The notes under the pieces are model-generated. The model was given only the letters and a program-made list of their open reading frames with translations, made no database searches and had not been told where the DNA came from. Below, one piece after another: positions 48,901-61,100 of a stretch of 64,000 nucleotides of DNA (position 1 is the stretch's first letter; each line of letters opens with the position of its first letter). The stretch comes from Apostichopus japonicus. Its lineage: Eukaryota > Echinodermata > Holothuroidea > Aspidochirotida > Stichopodidae. The translations under genes were made by a program, and so were the position numbers. The stretch spans positions 6,176,501-6,240,500 of the forward strand of contig NC_092580.1 in NCBI RefSeq assembly GCF_037975245.1, given 5' to 3'.

Positions 48901-50180
48901 TGCTGTGTTCATTGGTTGAGTGTTGCATTTTCGACATGAAAGTAGCCATATCATGACTCTCTAGCATATTTGGGATCAAATAAACCGATGACTTTTAATG
49001 ACTCTACTGTACTTTGTAACTTAATTTCATTGTTCAAATTGTCAATTATACATGTATTTTATAGTGGACACTGAAAGAACCATTCTTAATAATAAATAGT
49101 ACATAATTCTGAGCAATTTTAACCTAGTATTAGATACCTTCAATTTACATGGGAGATTGGGCAAGGGATTTGTGGGCTTGTGATGTTTTGTTTGAAGGTT
49201 TTAATATGGAATGTTTACAAAATTACAGTTTGTTACTTGAATTTGCAAGTACGGTCTACTAATACATGAGGTTAGTACAATGTTCGTGGGCTCTTGCTGA
49301 GAATTTTGCTTGCATTGTGTTAGGCACTGTGACTGCTTCCCACAGAAAACTGTCTTAAACGAGTCTTCCAGGCATTTAGCATATTTTATTTAATGCTTAA
49401 TGTCTTGAAAAACAGACCAGCTATTGAAACACTACACCCACTCAATTTTTTTTTCTTTCTTTGACTATGATATATCAAGACGAACAAGATTTCAGGAGGC
49501 TACTGTACTCACAAAGTCAGCAAGTATATCCTGTCTTTGTCATGTGTATGGATTCCTTTCAGTCAAGTAGAATATGAGGTTATACACATACATAGCTAAT
49601 AACACAAACCATTCAACCCATATGCAGTGCACTATCCGATATAACATAAATATTAACATACACAATAGTGTTATGTCTATTCTATGCATGAATATTGTAG
49701 TTATAACTCAGTATGAACTCAAAAGATATAATGCCAAATTGACATGAATTGATAACCAATTGTGATTAATGTGATAAGAAATATGTAGTATTTACCTGAA
49801 ATTGCTGTTTGTGATATTACCAGAGGCAAGCTATGAACTGTCCAGCACTCCAACAGCAGAGAAAATGAAATGCTTACTGGTCTACAGTACCTCAAATTGC
49901 AAATATTGTTATAATGTGTTGTGGCTAACCATATACCTGTTACCTGATACTGTCCACTGTGAGGCTGAAGGTATTACTGATCTGGGGAAACTGGTCACCT
50001 GTAGGCAGAAAAGAGGATATCCTATGGTTCTGAATGGCGGGAAGTTGATATGTCATAATATTTGCTAGTGCTGCATAGGATTGTATTCATCTTTGTCACT
50101 TGCTCACAGTTGGTTTGTGTCTATAACAGATATAATGGTATCTAACTATTCTATCTGAATAGACCTTAACAGAAACAGAT
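45995..50180. other. Intergenic DNA upstream of gene 3, no gene recognised
   Basis: Mostly AT-rich with short frames. An 8-base inverted repeat, TTCATCAG-GA-CTGATGAA, lies at 46337-46354 in locally GC-richer sequence and resembles a repeat terminus. Nothing else supportable. Confidence 0.4.
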
Positions 50181-50300
50181 CATGTCCCACAACAGAGATA
50201 GTCATTGGGATAGTGGTCGCACAACAGAGATAGTCATTGGGGAGAGTGGTCCCACAACAGAGATAGTCATTGGGGATGGTGGTCCCACAACAGAGATAAA
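50181..50300 (+). repeat. Minisatellite, left part (about 32-base unit)
   Basis: About four copies of GTCCCACAACAGAGATAGTC followed by ATTGGGGATGGTG-like sequence. The array resumes at 51207. Confidence 0.85.
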
Positions 50301-51193
50301 CATATCAATTCCTTTCTTTCTAAAATGCACACTAAACATCCTTCAAAATAGCCCTCTTAGTGACCAACGCGTATGACTCATCACCTTGACCGAAAATCCT
50401 GTGGCTCAGAGCGGGCAAGTTGGTTGGACTATTCAATTCATCTTGGGGGTCTTAAATGGTGTTTCTATATAATTAGGATTGCATTAGACAAATAAATTGG
50501 TAATTACTTGCTTCAACATTTAATGATGTATATTCTACGGTCATTTTCTTGAAAATAATATTAAGTTCAATAAAATATGACGTTTGGAAAGCGAATCTCG
50601 GCTGTGGCGTTGTAGGTGAACACTGTGCATTGCGTGGCTGTACCCTATTGCAGAGTACAGGATACACATGTTACGTAACGGCGTGCCCACCGAAGAAAGC
50701 GAAACTTATATTTTTCTTAGAAGACATTCGATTGGAATGTACTTGGTCGGATTGAAGATAGTGACCAATGAAAACGAATTTAACATCAACTTAAAGTTAA
50801 GAAAAATCCTTTCAAAATCCGTTTGAACTAACTTTGTCAATGAATATTCAAGAGGATGGTTATGCAAACAGAGGTATGGCTATCAATTGGTGATTTTCTT
50901 CAGTATTTACTGTGTGTTATCAATGAGGATTTTGAGTTCGATATTTATTAACCTTGCATCCTAAATCACCCAAGTCCGATGGAATTTTGAACTGTAATGT
51001 TAAGAAAATGACAGAACTTGAGAGACAACACATTTCTCTGTTTAGTGCCGTTTGAACTAATTTTTTTCGGTATAAACTTTTCACATTATGGCTGTAGGAA
51101 TATTGTCTATATGGTAAAGTCATAGGCCTAAAATCGCGGCGGTCAAACTCATTTTGCATGCCGCACACGGAATGGTGCTAAGGAATTGATATG
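50301..51193. mobile_element. Terminal-inverted-repeat element inserted in a minisatellite
   Basis: The left end CATATCAATTCCTT and the right end AAGGAATTGATATG are exact inverse copies. The same minisatellite lies on both sides. A TA inside each end would fit a TA target duplication with ends TCAATTCCTT, as in Tc1/mariner-type or related elements, but the family cannot be assigned. The interior is 893 bases without a recognisable transposase. It has a GC-richer island near 50580-50700. Confidence 0.65.
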
Positions 51194-51206
51194 CATTTGA
51201 GAGGAT

Positions 51207-51740
51207 GGTCCCACAACAGAGATAGCCCTTGGACAAGGCGGTCCCACATCAGAGATAGTCATTGGGAATGGTCCCACAACAAAGAAAGCCCTTGGGGAAG
51301 GCATTCCTACAACAGAGATAGTTATTGGGATAGTGGTCGCACAACAGAGATAGTCATTGGGAGCGTGGTCCCACAACAGAGATAGTCATTGGGGATGGTG
51401 GTCCCACAACAGTGATAGTCATGGGGGGGTGGTACCACAACAGAGATAGTGGTTGGGGAGGTTTGTCCCACAACAGAGCTAAACTTTTGGGACCGTGGTC
51501 CCACAACAGAGCTTAATTTTTGGGACGGTGGTCCCTCAACAGAGATAAAGGGGTGTCTGATACCACAACAGACATAGATGATGGGTTAGATGATCCGACA
51601 ACAGATAGATGTTGGGAAGGTGGCCCCACAACAAGATAAAAGTTTGGGAAGGTGGTCCCACAACAGAGATAAAGGGCTGGGAGATAGACAATGGGGAGGG
51701 AGGGAGGGGCTGATCAACAGAGATAGACGTTGGAGAGGGA
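51207..51740 (+). repeat. Minisatellite, right part (about 32-base unit)
   Basis: Roughly 15 copies of the GGTCCCACAACAGAGATAGT unit, becoming more degenerate and shorter to the right. The repeats stay open in several frames and generate meaningless long translations. Confidence 0.85.
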
Positions 51741-54700
51741 TGTTTGGATCATATAAAATAAAGGATGACTAAGAACAAACAATTCTATTGATATGAGCAG
51801 ACAAGAAGAAGAAGTTTTTCAGCGAAATTTCCAGATCATGCTACAACTAATAAGCTAACTGTATATAGTGCTTGCTTGAGTTCTAATATAATCCTTTGCT
51901 AACATTACTTTTATCCCACATTTCCAATAGTTCATGAGTTCACAATGGCAATTTCCTAGTTCCAGGTTAAAAGATTGTATTAAAACAATTCTTGATTCAT
52001 GAATAATAGCCACAGAGTTTTCAAATACTGCTTGATAGTAACCTTTCAAAGTTGGTCAAAAGTCAGTTATATTATTTGTTGAAAGGTTGCCCTGAGATCA
52101 ATAAAACAGTTTTTGTGCATTGTAATGTGATTACTATCTTTTTTAGGAATGTCATATTCCTTGAAAGAGTTGGGTTTCTGCGAAACCTAACTTTGTAGGG
52201 AAAGGACTCTTTCTTGATATCAGGGTCATTTTTCTTATATTTTAGGATATGTTATATTTAAATAGTACCCACTGCAAAGTAAAACAAGATGAGCGTATGA
52301 AATGGAAGATAGAGAAGGGTAAGACATAGAAAGAAGAAGAGACAGGAAATTGATAAAAGCTCTGGTAACATAATCTTGGCACGTTTTCTTAAAATTGCTA
52401 TAGAAGTAATAAAATGAAAGGCTTCTGAAGGTACATAAAAATAGAAAATTGGAATCAGTTTTAGTTCCTGGTATCCTTGCTTTCCCTCCTCATTTATCAT
52501 GGTTGTGAACTGAGAGTAATAATTTAGTAGAAACATTTGGCAAACAAAACTTTGACAGTATTGTGCCAGCCAGTACTTTGTACTGTAGCCAGTAGGTGCT
52601 AATAGGTAATTCAAGAGGATATACAAAAATAAGAGAAGAATGGGAGAAACTGTGTTTTATCTCACCAATATTTATTGTTTGATCATAACATGTATATATT
52701 CCAAACAACTTATGTAAAGTATACTAAAGAAAACCTGTGGCCATACTTTCCACATATCAAAATGGTATTTTATCTTGAACCTGTCAATTTGTAAAAAGCA
52801 TACCAATTATGGAAATATGTGATCTGAAGTTGATTGTAGATTGACCAAACACCTCGTTATTTTCTGACCCAACTAGTTCGTACATGTTATAAATCTATTG
52901 GATTTTGTGTGAATGGTTCAAAATTTAGGCAATAACCACATTGTCATAATTGTGTGATAATATACTACACAGTGGTATCAACAGAGATTGTAGGATTAGG
53001 GATCGGTTACATTGTGTTCATAGTGAAATGCATAATGAGGCTTTAATACGCAGGATGCTTGTTTAGATTACATCACAAACTCATGTATGTTGTTTATTGT
53101 TCTATAAACAACACTGATTTCATTACTGCCTATGTTCTCTTCAAAATAAATAAAACTCTTTTCCTTGACTGGTTTCTGTTTCAAGTAGTTTTAACTGTAT
53201 TTCATAAACTGTGCGATATAGTAACTTTTAGCTCATTTCTGATATTTTGTAAATATACCAAAACTTCTTTGCTCACTGATACAAAGATTTTCCACAAATT
53301 GATGAGGTCAATGAAATGGTTGCCCCTGGGTTGAGAAAGGGAAGGGTGAACGTTGTGTTTATAGTTGAATAAAAACTGTACACCCATAAATATTAATATA
53401 AACAAACTAAAACCAAGAGTTCATAATAAGGTACTTAACTTCTCAGGGGTCTTTTTTTTTATCTAACACACTGGAATAGTATCTCAAGGCTAAGTTTTTA
53501 ATGAGGTGATTTATAGACAAAGAGATCTTAAATTACAACAAATTTGGCTGGTACCAGTAAGATTTGAGATATTATCATGTCCTTTCAAAATATAAGACAA
53601 AAGATTTGTAACAGAAAATTTAAATTTTTCATGAAGTGTGAGAAATATGATACAAACTTGTAAAGGTTCTCGTGGGAGATCGAATGAGAATGAAGTAATC
53701 ATACCCACAAGCTATACTAGGTTGACTATTACTAATCAGTCGCAGGAGGCCTTAGCTGTAAAAGTGTATCTTCATGGGAACAAAAAGACTGGAAAACGTA
53801 GGGAAAAGCTGCTTTTATCTTTTCTCTATTAATATTTAGAGCGTTATTTTATTTTATTTTTATTGTAACCACATCACAATGAAAATTTCCAGGAAGTTAA
53901 TATTTGTTTATTAATTGTTTAGGGTGTGGTGAGCTGGATGGGTGTATAAGGTTTGGGGGGGGGGAAGGGAAATTTAAAATAATGGTTGACTTTTGGTTGT
54001 TACAAAAGAGATTAGAGGTATACTGGTGAGTACTGAGGACAAGGGTGGAGGAGGGAGAATATTGGTAGTGAAGAATTCTGTTCTCATATGTTCTCTATAT
54101 GTGAATGTGTTTTACAATCATTCACATATTTTATTTAAGGTTGATAATAATAAGTTAATATAAAGATGGATTCTTCATACAGGTAATAAGCAGTAACAAG
54201 CTCCAGTTTCTTATGCAATCTACATAGGGATTGGGTATATACTAAGATAGGAAAGCTGACCACTACATATATCTGCATAAGTTTTTGCTAGTGTAGTTTT
54301 ATATGTGTAGCACTGTTGTCTTCTCAGTAGCAGAGGGTATGATGGTGGTTTGAGGATGGGTGGGGAATGTGGGAAGAAGGCTATGAAGGTTAAAGTGTAA
54401 GTTTGTGTTATTGGTGATAACACTTGCAGTAGCAAATAGAAACTAGGGATAGTGAATGTGCCTAGTCTTCTTCACATTTGTCAACCTCTATTTTATAGGC
54501 CCATCTATCTTCCTCCTGGAATCAGTTTACTTTACACTCAGTATCGTGCTTGCTCTTTAAGTAATCTCATGTTTAATAAATTAAGTCTGAGAACATGTGC
54601 AAAGTGCAACCTTGCACACATTGGGCCCAAGCTCTTGCATAAGTCCCCTGGTGCAGTCCAAAAATTAGAATGCTGGTAGGGGTGGGGGGGGGGGATCAGG

Positions 54701-54913
54701 GCACAAAACACCTCATAGGTAGTAACTTTTGTTGCTATGATTTAAATGTAATAACTTCCTGTAAGTACAATAAAAGTTGGATAGCCCAAATCCATGTATT
54801 GAGGTATCCTTGGCTAACAGCTGTTCCCTGTCTATACCCACTATCATAACGACTGTAATATCCTCACTTCATTCCTAGATACATCACTTTCTTTATGTCT
54901 ATTTCATCTTCCT
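51741..54913. other. Intergenic DNA 3' of gene 4, no gene recognised
   Basis: AT-rich sequence. The presumed 3' untranslated region of gene 4 lies at the right end; no clear AATAAA falls within about 300 bases of the stop. Open frames near 52258-52626 are hydrophobic and of random composition. Confidence 0.4.
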
Positions 54914-55162
54914 CTATTTTTCTTCAGTCTCTGCATCTGCTCTTCGTTCTGATTTGTCTTTATTTTTACACTTTTTAAATTCCTTTGAGGAGTACCACTT
55001 GCACTCTCCTTTCCTATCAGCACAGTGTGAGTACGTTGCATAACAGTCAGATCGCATGTAATCAGGATAAAAGATCATCATTTGATCCATCTCTGCTACA
55101 CAAGTAGAATTATTATCCCACTCATGATGGTTCTGTAACATTCCACTAGGGCTGATGTAAAT
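54914..55162 (-). CDS. Gene 4 exon 4: C-terminal domain and stop
   Basis: The acceptor TTAATTCACAG precedes Ile-Tyr-Ile-Ser-Pro-Ser-Gly. The exon has overlapping sequons at Asn272/Asn273 and cysteines in Asp-Cys-Tyr-Ala-Thr-Tyr-Ser-His-Cys and Gly-Glu-Cys-Lys-Trp-Tyr. A Lys/Glu/Asp-rich tail ends in TAG at 54914-54916. Confidence 0.88.
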   Translation of the reverse strand: MYISPSGMLQNHHEWDNNSTCVAEMDQMMIFYPDYMRSDCYATYSHCADRKGECKWYSSKEFKKCKNKDKSERRADAETEEK

Positions 55163-58100
55163 CTGTGAATTAAAAAAAATGTTAATTTTCTAATTACAAG
55201 GTTGATTGTCAATTGGTTAAGATTAGGATTACACTGTATACATTGAATTATTTAGGGACAGTGCTGCTGTTGAAGCATTTATTTATGTTGACCACAAACC
55301 CATGAAAGAATTCTGGGAGAATAGAATGCCATGAAACATGGATGTTAAAGTAGTACTTGTAGCATGGCAATGTCTTATGCCATATGAATAAAGTTGAGCA
55401 CAGGCTATTTTAATATCATATAATTGGAACCTTTAGAATGGCCATAATTACTTTTCAAAGGGAGGAACCAAACATAAATTTAGCCCTAAACGCTAGCTAC
55501 TATGCCAAATGACCACTGTACCTAGTTTACTTTGCATATAGGAATTGGGACAGATTTCTTTTGGGATGAGCTGCTTAGGTCAATTACACCATACATCTCT
55601 TCCCATGACAAGCTAATGGAGTGTCATAGGAGTTGGTGTGGAAAATTGTACTGAAATTAGTCAAGTTAATCTAGTGGAAAATAAAAGCTGTTAAATGAAT
55701 TCAATGAATGGTCAAAAAGATAATTGCTCCTGGACTGGTTATAAGAGATTTGATTTTCTTCAAACTTAACATCACGATTTTGTATTTCAAACTTGGAAGC
55801 ATTGTGACATGAATACGCTGCATTTGTGGGTATGTTGTAAGCCCCCCCCCCCCACCAACTTCACCTATCCACATCTTACTAATGACATGTATACATAGTT
55901 ATTGAACGCTAACACAACGTTCCTCTTTTTTTTTCACTTGACCATTCTTTTTCATTAACATAACAATACCAAGCAGCATCCTTGCCATTGCTGTTGTAGG
56001 TTTAGAAATACTAACCTGACATTGGTCACAGGATCTTGCATAGGCAGACTTGATTCCTTGCTTTTGGCTTTTACTAAGACTCCTATACTCCTCCACCCAG
56101 TCACATGCAGTCATCATGTCGCTGTTTTGAACTGTGTGCAAAATAAAGATAAAGGAGTAGCTTACATCATACATATTACTACAGTACATAAGTATTATAC
56201 ATACAGGAAATAAATAGAGTGGATGGGTACCAATGTCTCCTCTGTACTCTCACAAGGGTTAAAGTGTACCCCTTGGTACAGGAAAGGATATCCCTTAAAG
56301 TCTACCTCTGACGGAAGACAAGACTTGCAGAGTCTGGGGCACTGGGCACACATGCTCTTCTCAGTTTTGTGAAAAGCCTCAAATGTGCCTTTTTCCGTAA
56401 ATAAGAAGTGTCCCTATTTTCTCAAAATGTATTTCTTTTCATTTTTCTGTAATTAAAATGCGTTTGTTAGTTACAAATATTAAAGGACCTTTTTAAAATC
56501 ATTAAAAATAGAACAATTTATTTTACAGAATGCACAGAGGATCAATTTTGTCAGAAAGTTTTGAGATAACTTTGTGGTTTGTCACTAGTCAAATGACCCA
56601 CTGCCCTTTGAAATGTGTGTACCTCCCCCATTGACTATTTTCTTTGCCTTTGATTGTGGATATTGATTAGAAGGGAACTTCAAGCTTTTGTCTTTAGCGT
56701 GTACTAATGAGCTGTTATCATGGATAATCCATATATTTGGCCTCAAGGTTCTATTTCATTCAGTGTTGGTTATGAAGTAGAATAGAACATATCTTACATA
56801 TTTTCCTTCAACATATCAGTATGTAATATTCGTTAACTATACTCGAGAAAGTCACTGTGGGAGTATTTAAGTCAACATTGATGGCGAGCAGCAGAATATT
56901 TATGATATCTGAAATTCTAAATCTGTTAGAAAGGGGTTGTTTATTTATTTGCCAACCATTAAACTAGCTTTACCTATCAGCACGGGGTAACCTTGTGATC
57001 CCAACCTATGGGAACTTGTGGGACCCCTTGACCTTCACAGAAAGTGGTAATTTTAATTATCTTCAAAAGGTGAATTGGGTCATGGAAATTTGATGGAAGT
57101 AAACCTAGATTGTACAATGATTGTGAGAGGGAAGGATGTCTTTTCCATCAACAGTGATGACTGCAGAGATTTAAAGTTGTATATTGAGCTCAAAAGTTCA
57201 GAAAGAATATGAAAATGAATTACAGTGTCCTGTAAAGTGAGAATTCACACAAACATGATTTCTCTTAATGCTTAAAGCTGACAATGATTCACCCATGAAC
57301 AGCCACTTCACATTTTCGCTTAAAACAGAGTAAACTTTGCTACATATTCCTAGGTTATTAATCAGATGAAAGTTTTGTGCAGAGAAATTTGCACATCTTG
57401 CAACTAAGCACTGATGTCCCTCATGTAAGAAATGACCCATAACCAATTGTAAAATTAATATCTATTGATCCCCTGTGTTAAATTCTTGGGGATATCCTTC
57501 AACTCACCAGGAAAGTCACATTAATAGTATCTGTAAATTAAACAGTGCATACACATAATACATTTTAGGGAGGAGCCCAGAAAGTTTGCATGGATCGACA
57601 ACCTGCTAACTTCCTAGTCAAATTAAGTCCTTCATATCTTTTAACACTGTTATGGCTCCATCATGTTCTAAGTTGTCATTGATTAAATGGATCAAATTAC
57701 TTACTCGCAAATAAATAAAGTCTTTTCCGTCTCATAGCTGAATAGCTGCACATTGGAAAATGTCTCTGTGGCGGTGGTGCCAGAATCCGAACTAACTGTT
57801 TCTTTCGTAGTGGTAATCTCTGGCTGTCCTTGTAAACCCGGTCCACCTCAATCTCGTAGATGACGTTGTAATTCCTAGGCTCCATCATGGCCACCTGTCT
57901 GGGAGATGGGTTGATTCTTACCCTGTGGGGCTCAGCAGCTGTGAGGTTACCCTGGAGATCTATTGATGGGTCTCTGTTAGGGTGCACTGAAGGATCTTCA
58001 GGGAGGTGTCCTGACCTGGACCCATCTTGTACTTCCAAGTCCACATCAGATAGCCTTTGTGGGTTGTTTGAGGTTACACGATGGTCATTCTTGTCCCTCA

Positions 58101-61100
58101 CAGTTCCTCTGTGTGGTGATGTAACTGTTGTTAGTTCGGTGCTGTGTGTGTCAGTAGACATTTTCTCTGTTGGTATCAGCTGTGGGATTAGTATCCATTC
58201 CATATTCTCCATTCTCCCTGTCATCACTATGGTAACCAGAAAAGATAACACTTCTCAATTATCACATGAAAAATATGTACATTGTGCAAACACGAAAAGA
58301 AAAAAAATTAAGGTAATCGAGGAATATTCCTGTATAATTAGATATGAACTCACTACATCATAAATATGTATAATCTAAAGGTCCTTTGTAGAACCCAAAA
58401 TTGAGCATGCTAAAAAATTTCCAAAGTGTGGTCATTTAAAAAAAATTTTGTTGGCATATTTGAAGATAATTCTAATTTGTCCTCTGAAGTGTAAATACTA
58501 AGTATGGTGGTTTATCTCATTGTGTGGAGGACTTGAGGGGCCACATAACCCCCAAGTTTTAAGTCCACAAATGTATTTTGTTAGTGTAATACACATATAT
58601 CTGGCTGCATGCATACTTCATGATGATAGAAGCTGTAAGATTCCTGGTTACTAAAATGTATTCTTTTCCAGCTGCTTGGCAAATATGAATTTACTACAGT
58701 GGAGTATAGCAAACTAAGTGCTCTTCAAATCTAGAATACATACATTAGGGCAATTGGTCTCAATTTGGCCCTTTGTTCTCTTATAATGTAAAAACTTTCA
58801 CACAGAAACCCCTGCAGCTTTATCATATACACCAGACTGTTGTGCACCCTACTGCTGTGAACCTTTCATGTCTATATCATCCTCCTTCATCCCAGCCCCC
58901 AAAGAGAATTCCAGCCCCCAAAGAGAGTCCCAGCCCCCAAAGAGAGTCCCAACCCCCAAAGAGAATTCCAGTCCCCAAAGAGAGTCCCAGCATGCCGGAT
59001 AACATATCCCATTGTAGATTATGCATGAGCCAGGAAGTAACCTATCAGTGCCATCTGCAGTACAATGACATCAAGTATCTAAATTACACATTCAACATTA
59101 CATTGCATCATCGCTGATGAGCCTGCCTGCCAGTGATGCTAAATACTAGTCCCAGGATTCCCAGAGACTGTCACTGGTCAGATGCGGTAACGCGCTTGTC
59201 AAAAACCACAAGGCTATCTGAGATTAGATCACAGGTGCATTCATGTGCAATGTGTATTCTTGTGATAAAAGATTCATACCTCGCTTTTTCTATGAAAATG
59301 ATGGAGAATTCCTGGTGTATCTTACTAAAGAGCAAGGTCATAGTCACAGAGGGGGAGGGGGGAGTGATAGAAGGATGTCATCCCTAAGTTTTTCTGATTT
59401 GCATTAAAAGAAAATGAGATGTTTGACAGTACTTACAAATGAATCAGCCAACATCTGTGCCTCCCCCCCCCCCCCCCCCTCAATCATACACACACACACC
59501 AAACAGTAACAATGACCCCAAGCTTGCCCTATAATGATCACTTTATTTTGGAAAAGCTCAGAATTTGATAGAAGAAGCTACATTATGGAGAGGGAAAGAA
59601 AATATGGGCTAAAATATTGCACTGGTAGTATAGTATCCAGTTATCAAAAATGTTCTTCAAATCAGACTTTCCCTGGTCAAAGCAGATATTTTTGAGCATG
59701 GGGCCTGGTACACCAGTAAAAAGATTATGACTTTCTTGTGCTCTATGTACATTTAGAAGTAAGACATTAAGACTACTCACCTCTCAATTGTGAAAAAAAT
59801 CCATACCCTTACTTGTTGAAGAAAAAAACATTATTTTCTTGACAAAGGAGGACCAAATTGCAGAGTCTAAATCGGCACAATAAGGCGCTTCTAATCTTCC
59901 TTATAGTAGCGAATGATGACTTTGGGAATTTCCTTTCTCCCACATACAATAATGTTATTAAATTTACCCAAACTTCAGTTGTGCAATAAATAGCAAGTAC
60001 AGTTCACACAATACAGTTACTATTGGCTGCTTAATTTGTGAAATTCCTGCCTGAGATGTTTCGTTATGTAGTCAATACGTTATCAAATCACTAATCACAA
60101 ATTGTTGACTCGTCGTATGATAATGTGCTTGTGATCTGACAGTTTGCTGACTCGTTATAATGATCTCAATGCGCTCAAATGGGTGTTTAGCCCTTGATCT
60201 GATAATGCACTTATCATCAGACGAGCGTATTATCCCATGTGAACACTGTGTGGGAGCTAGATATGGCAGGGAAAGATCCAGTTTTCCCTTACCTCAAATG
60301 GCGATAATCATTCATCTGTCTTTTGAATAATTTTTCAATTAATCATCATCAGCTTTATCTTGTCCATGTGTGACCTACTTTACAGACACATCAGTGAACA
60401 AGGCCATTGTCCAGTGTTCTTATAGATTATGCAGTTATGTATGAATATGACACATTCAATCACTTCCTGTGTAGTCATATCCATATCTTCCTCTCTATTT
60501 CCTTTCTATTTCTCTGAATTAATGATTTACTTGATTAATACAATTGTTACGAATTTAAAAACAACAATATATCGAATACATGCGAAGAAACCTAAATTAT
60601 TGCTAGAAATAATTGTTTACATATTGACATCAAGACAATTCAAAGTCCTTTTAGCTCTTTTGTAAATTCAGTTTAAATTTGAATTGTTCTTTTACAATAT
60701 TTTACGCCTTTCCTGCTCTCAATAGGAAACATTTGATGAAAAAACCCCACATATTTTAGGACTTGATGTAAGTGGGAAGTGGGAAGATTCAAGTGGGAAA
60801 GATGAGGTTTAGTACCACAGGAATTGATATGAATTCATGAACAAGTGCACAGAGTGTTAAAGCTATTATTTCTATGAGGCAACATTAATGACTTCTACTG
60901 AGAAAGCAGGAAGAAATCATTGGGTGTCTGTTTTTTCTATATATTCTGGAAAGTTGTTTTAATACATAGTTCAAATATCTTGCAACAAAACAAAACTGAT
61001 AACTTTACAAGGTGAGGTACATTGTGGGAAAATAACAACTTCTTTTGTGCCTATATTTACATGAGATAATCATGAAACTAGACTGTTCATGAATGGTTAG

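Noticed and set aside
51149-51504. Overlapping long frames on both strands
   Set aside because: They are translations of the 32-base minisatellite.
50181-51740. CRISPR-like repeat-spacer array
   Set aside because: The repeats are directly adjacent and degenerate, with no unique spacers, in a eukaryotic context.
52258-52626. 122-codon hydrophobic minus-strand frame
   Set aside because: Low-complexity hydrophobic composition typical of AT-rich DNA; no family motif.
57887-58363. 158-codon plus-strand open frame
   Set aside because: It is antisense to gene 4 exon 2, which has clear TIMP motifs and matched splice sites.
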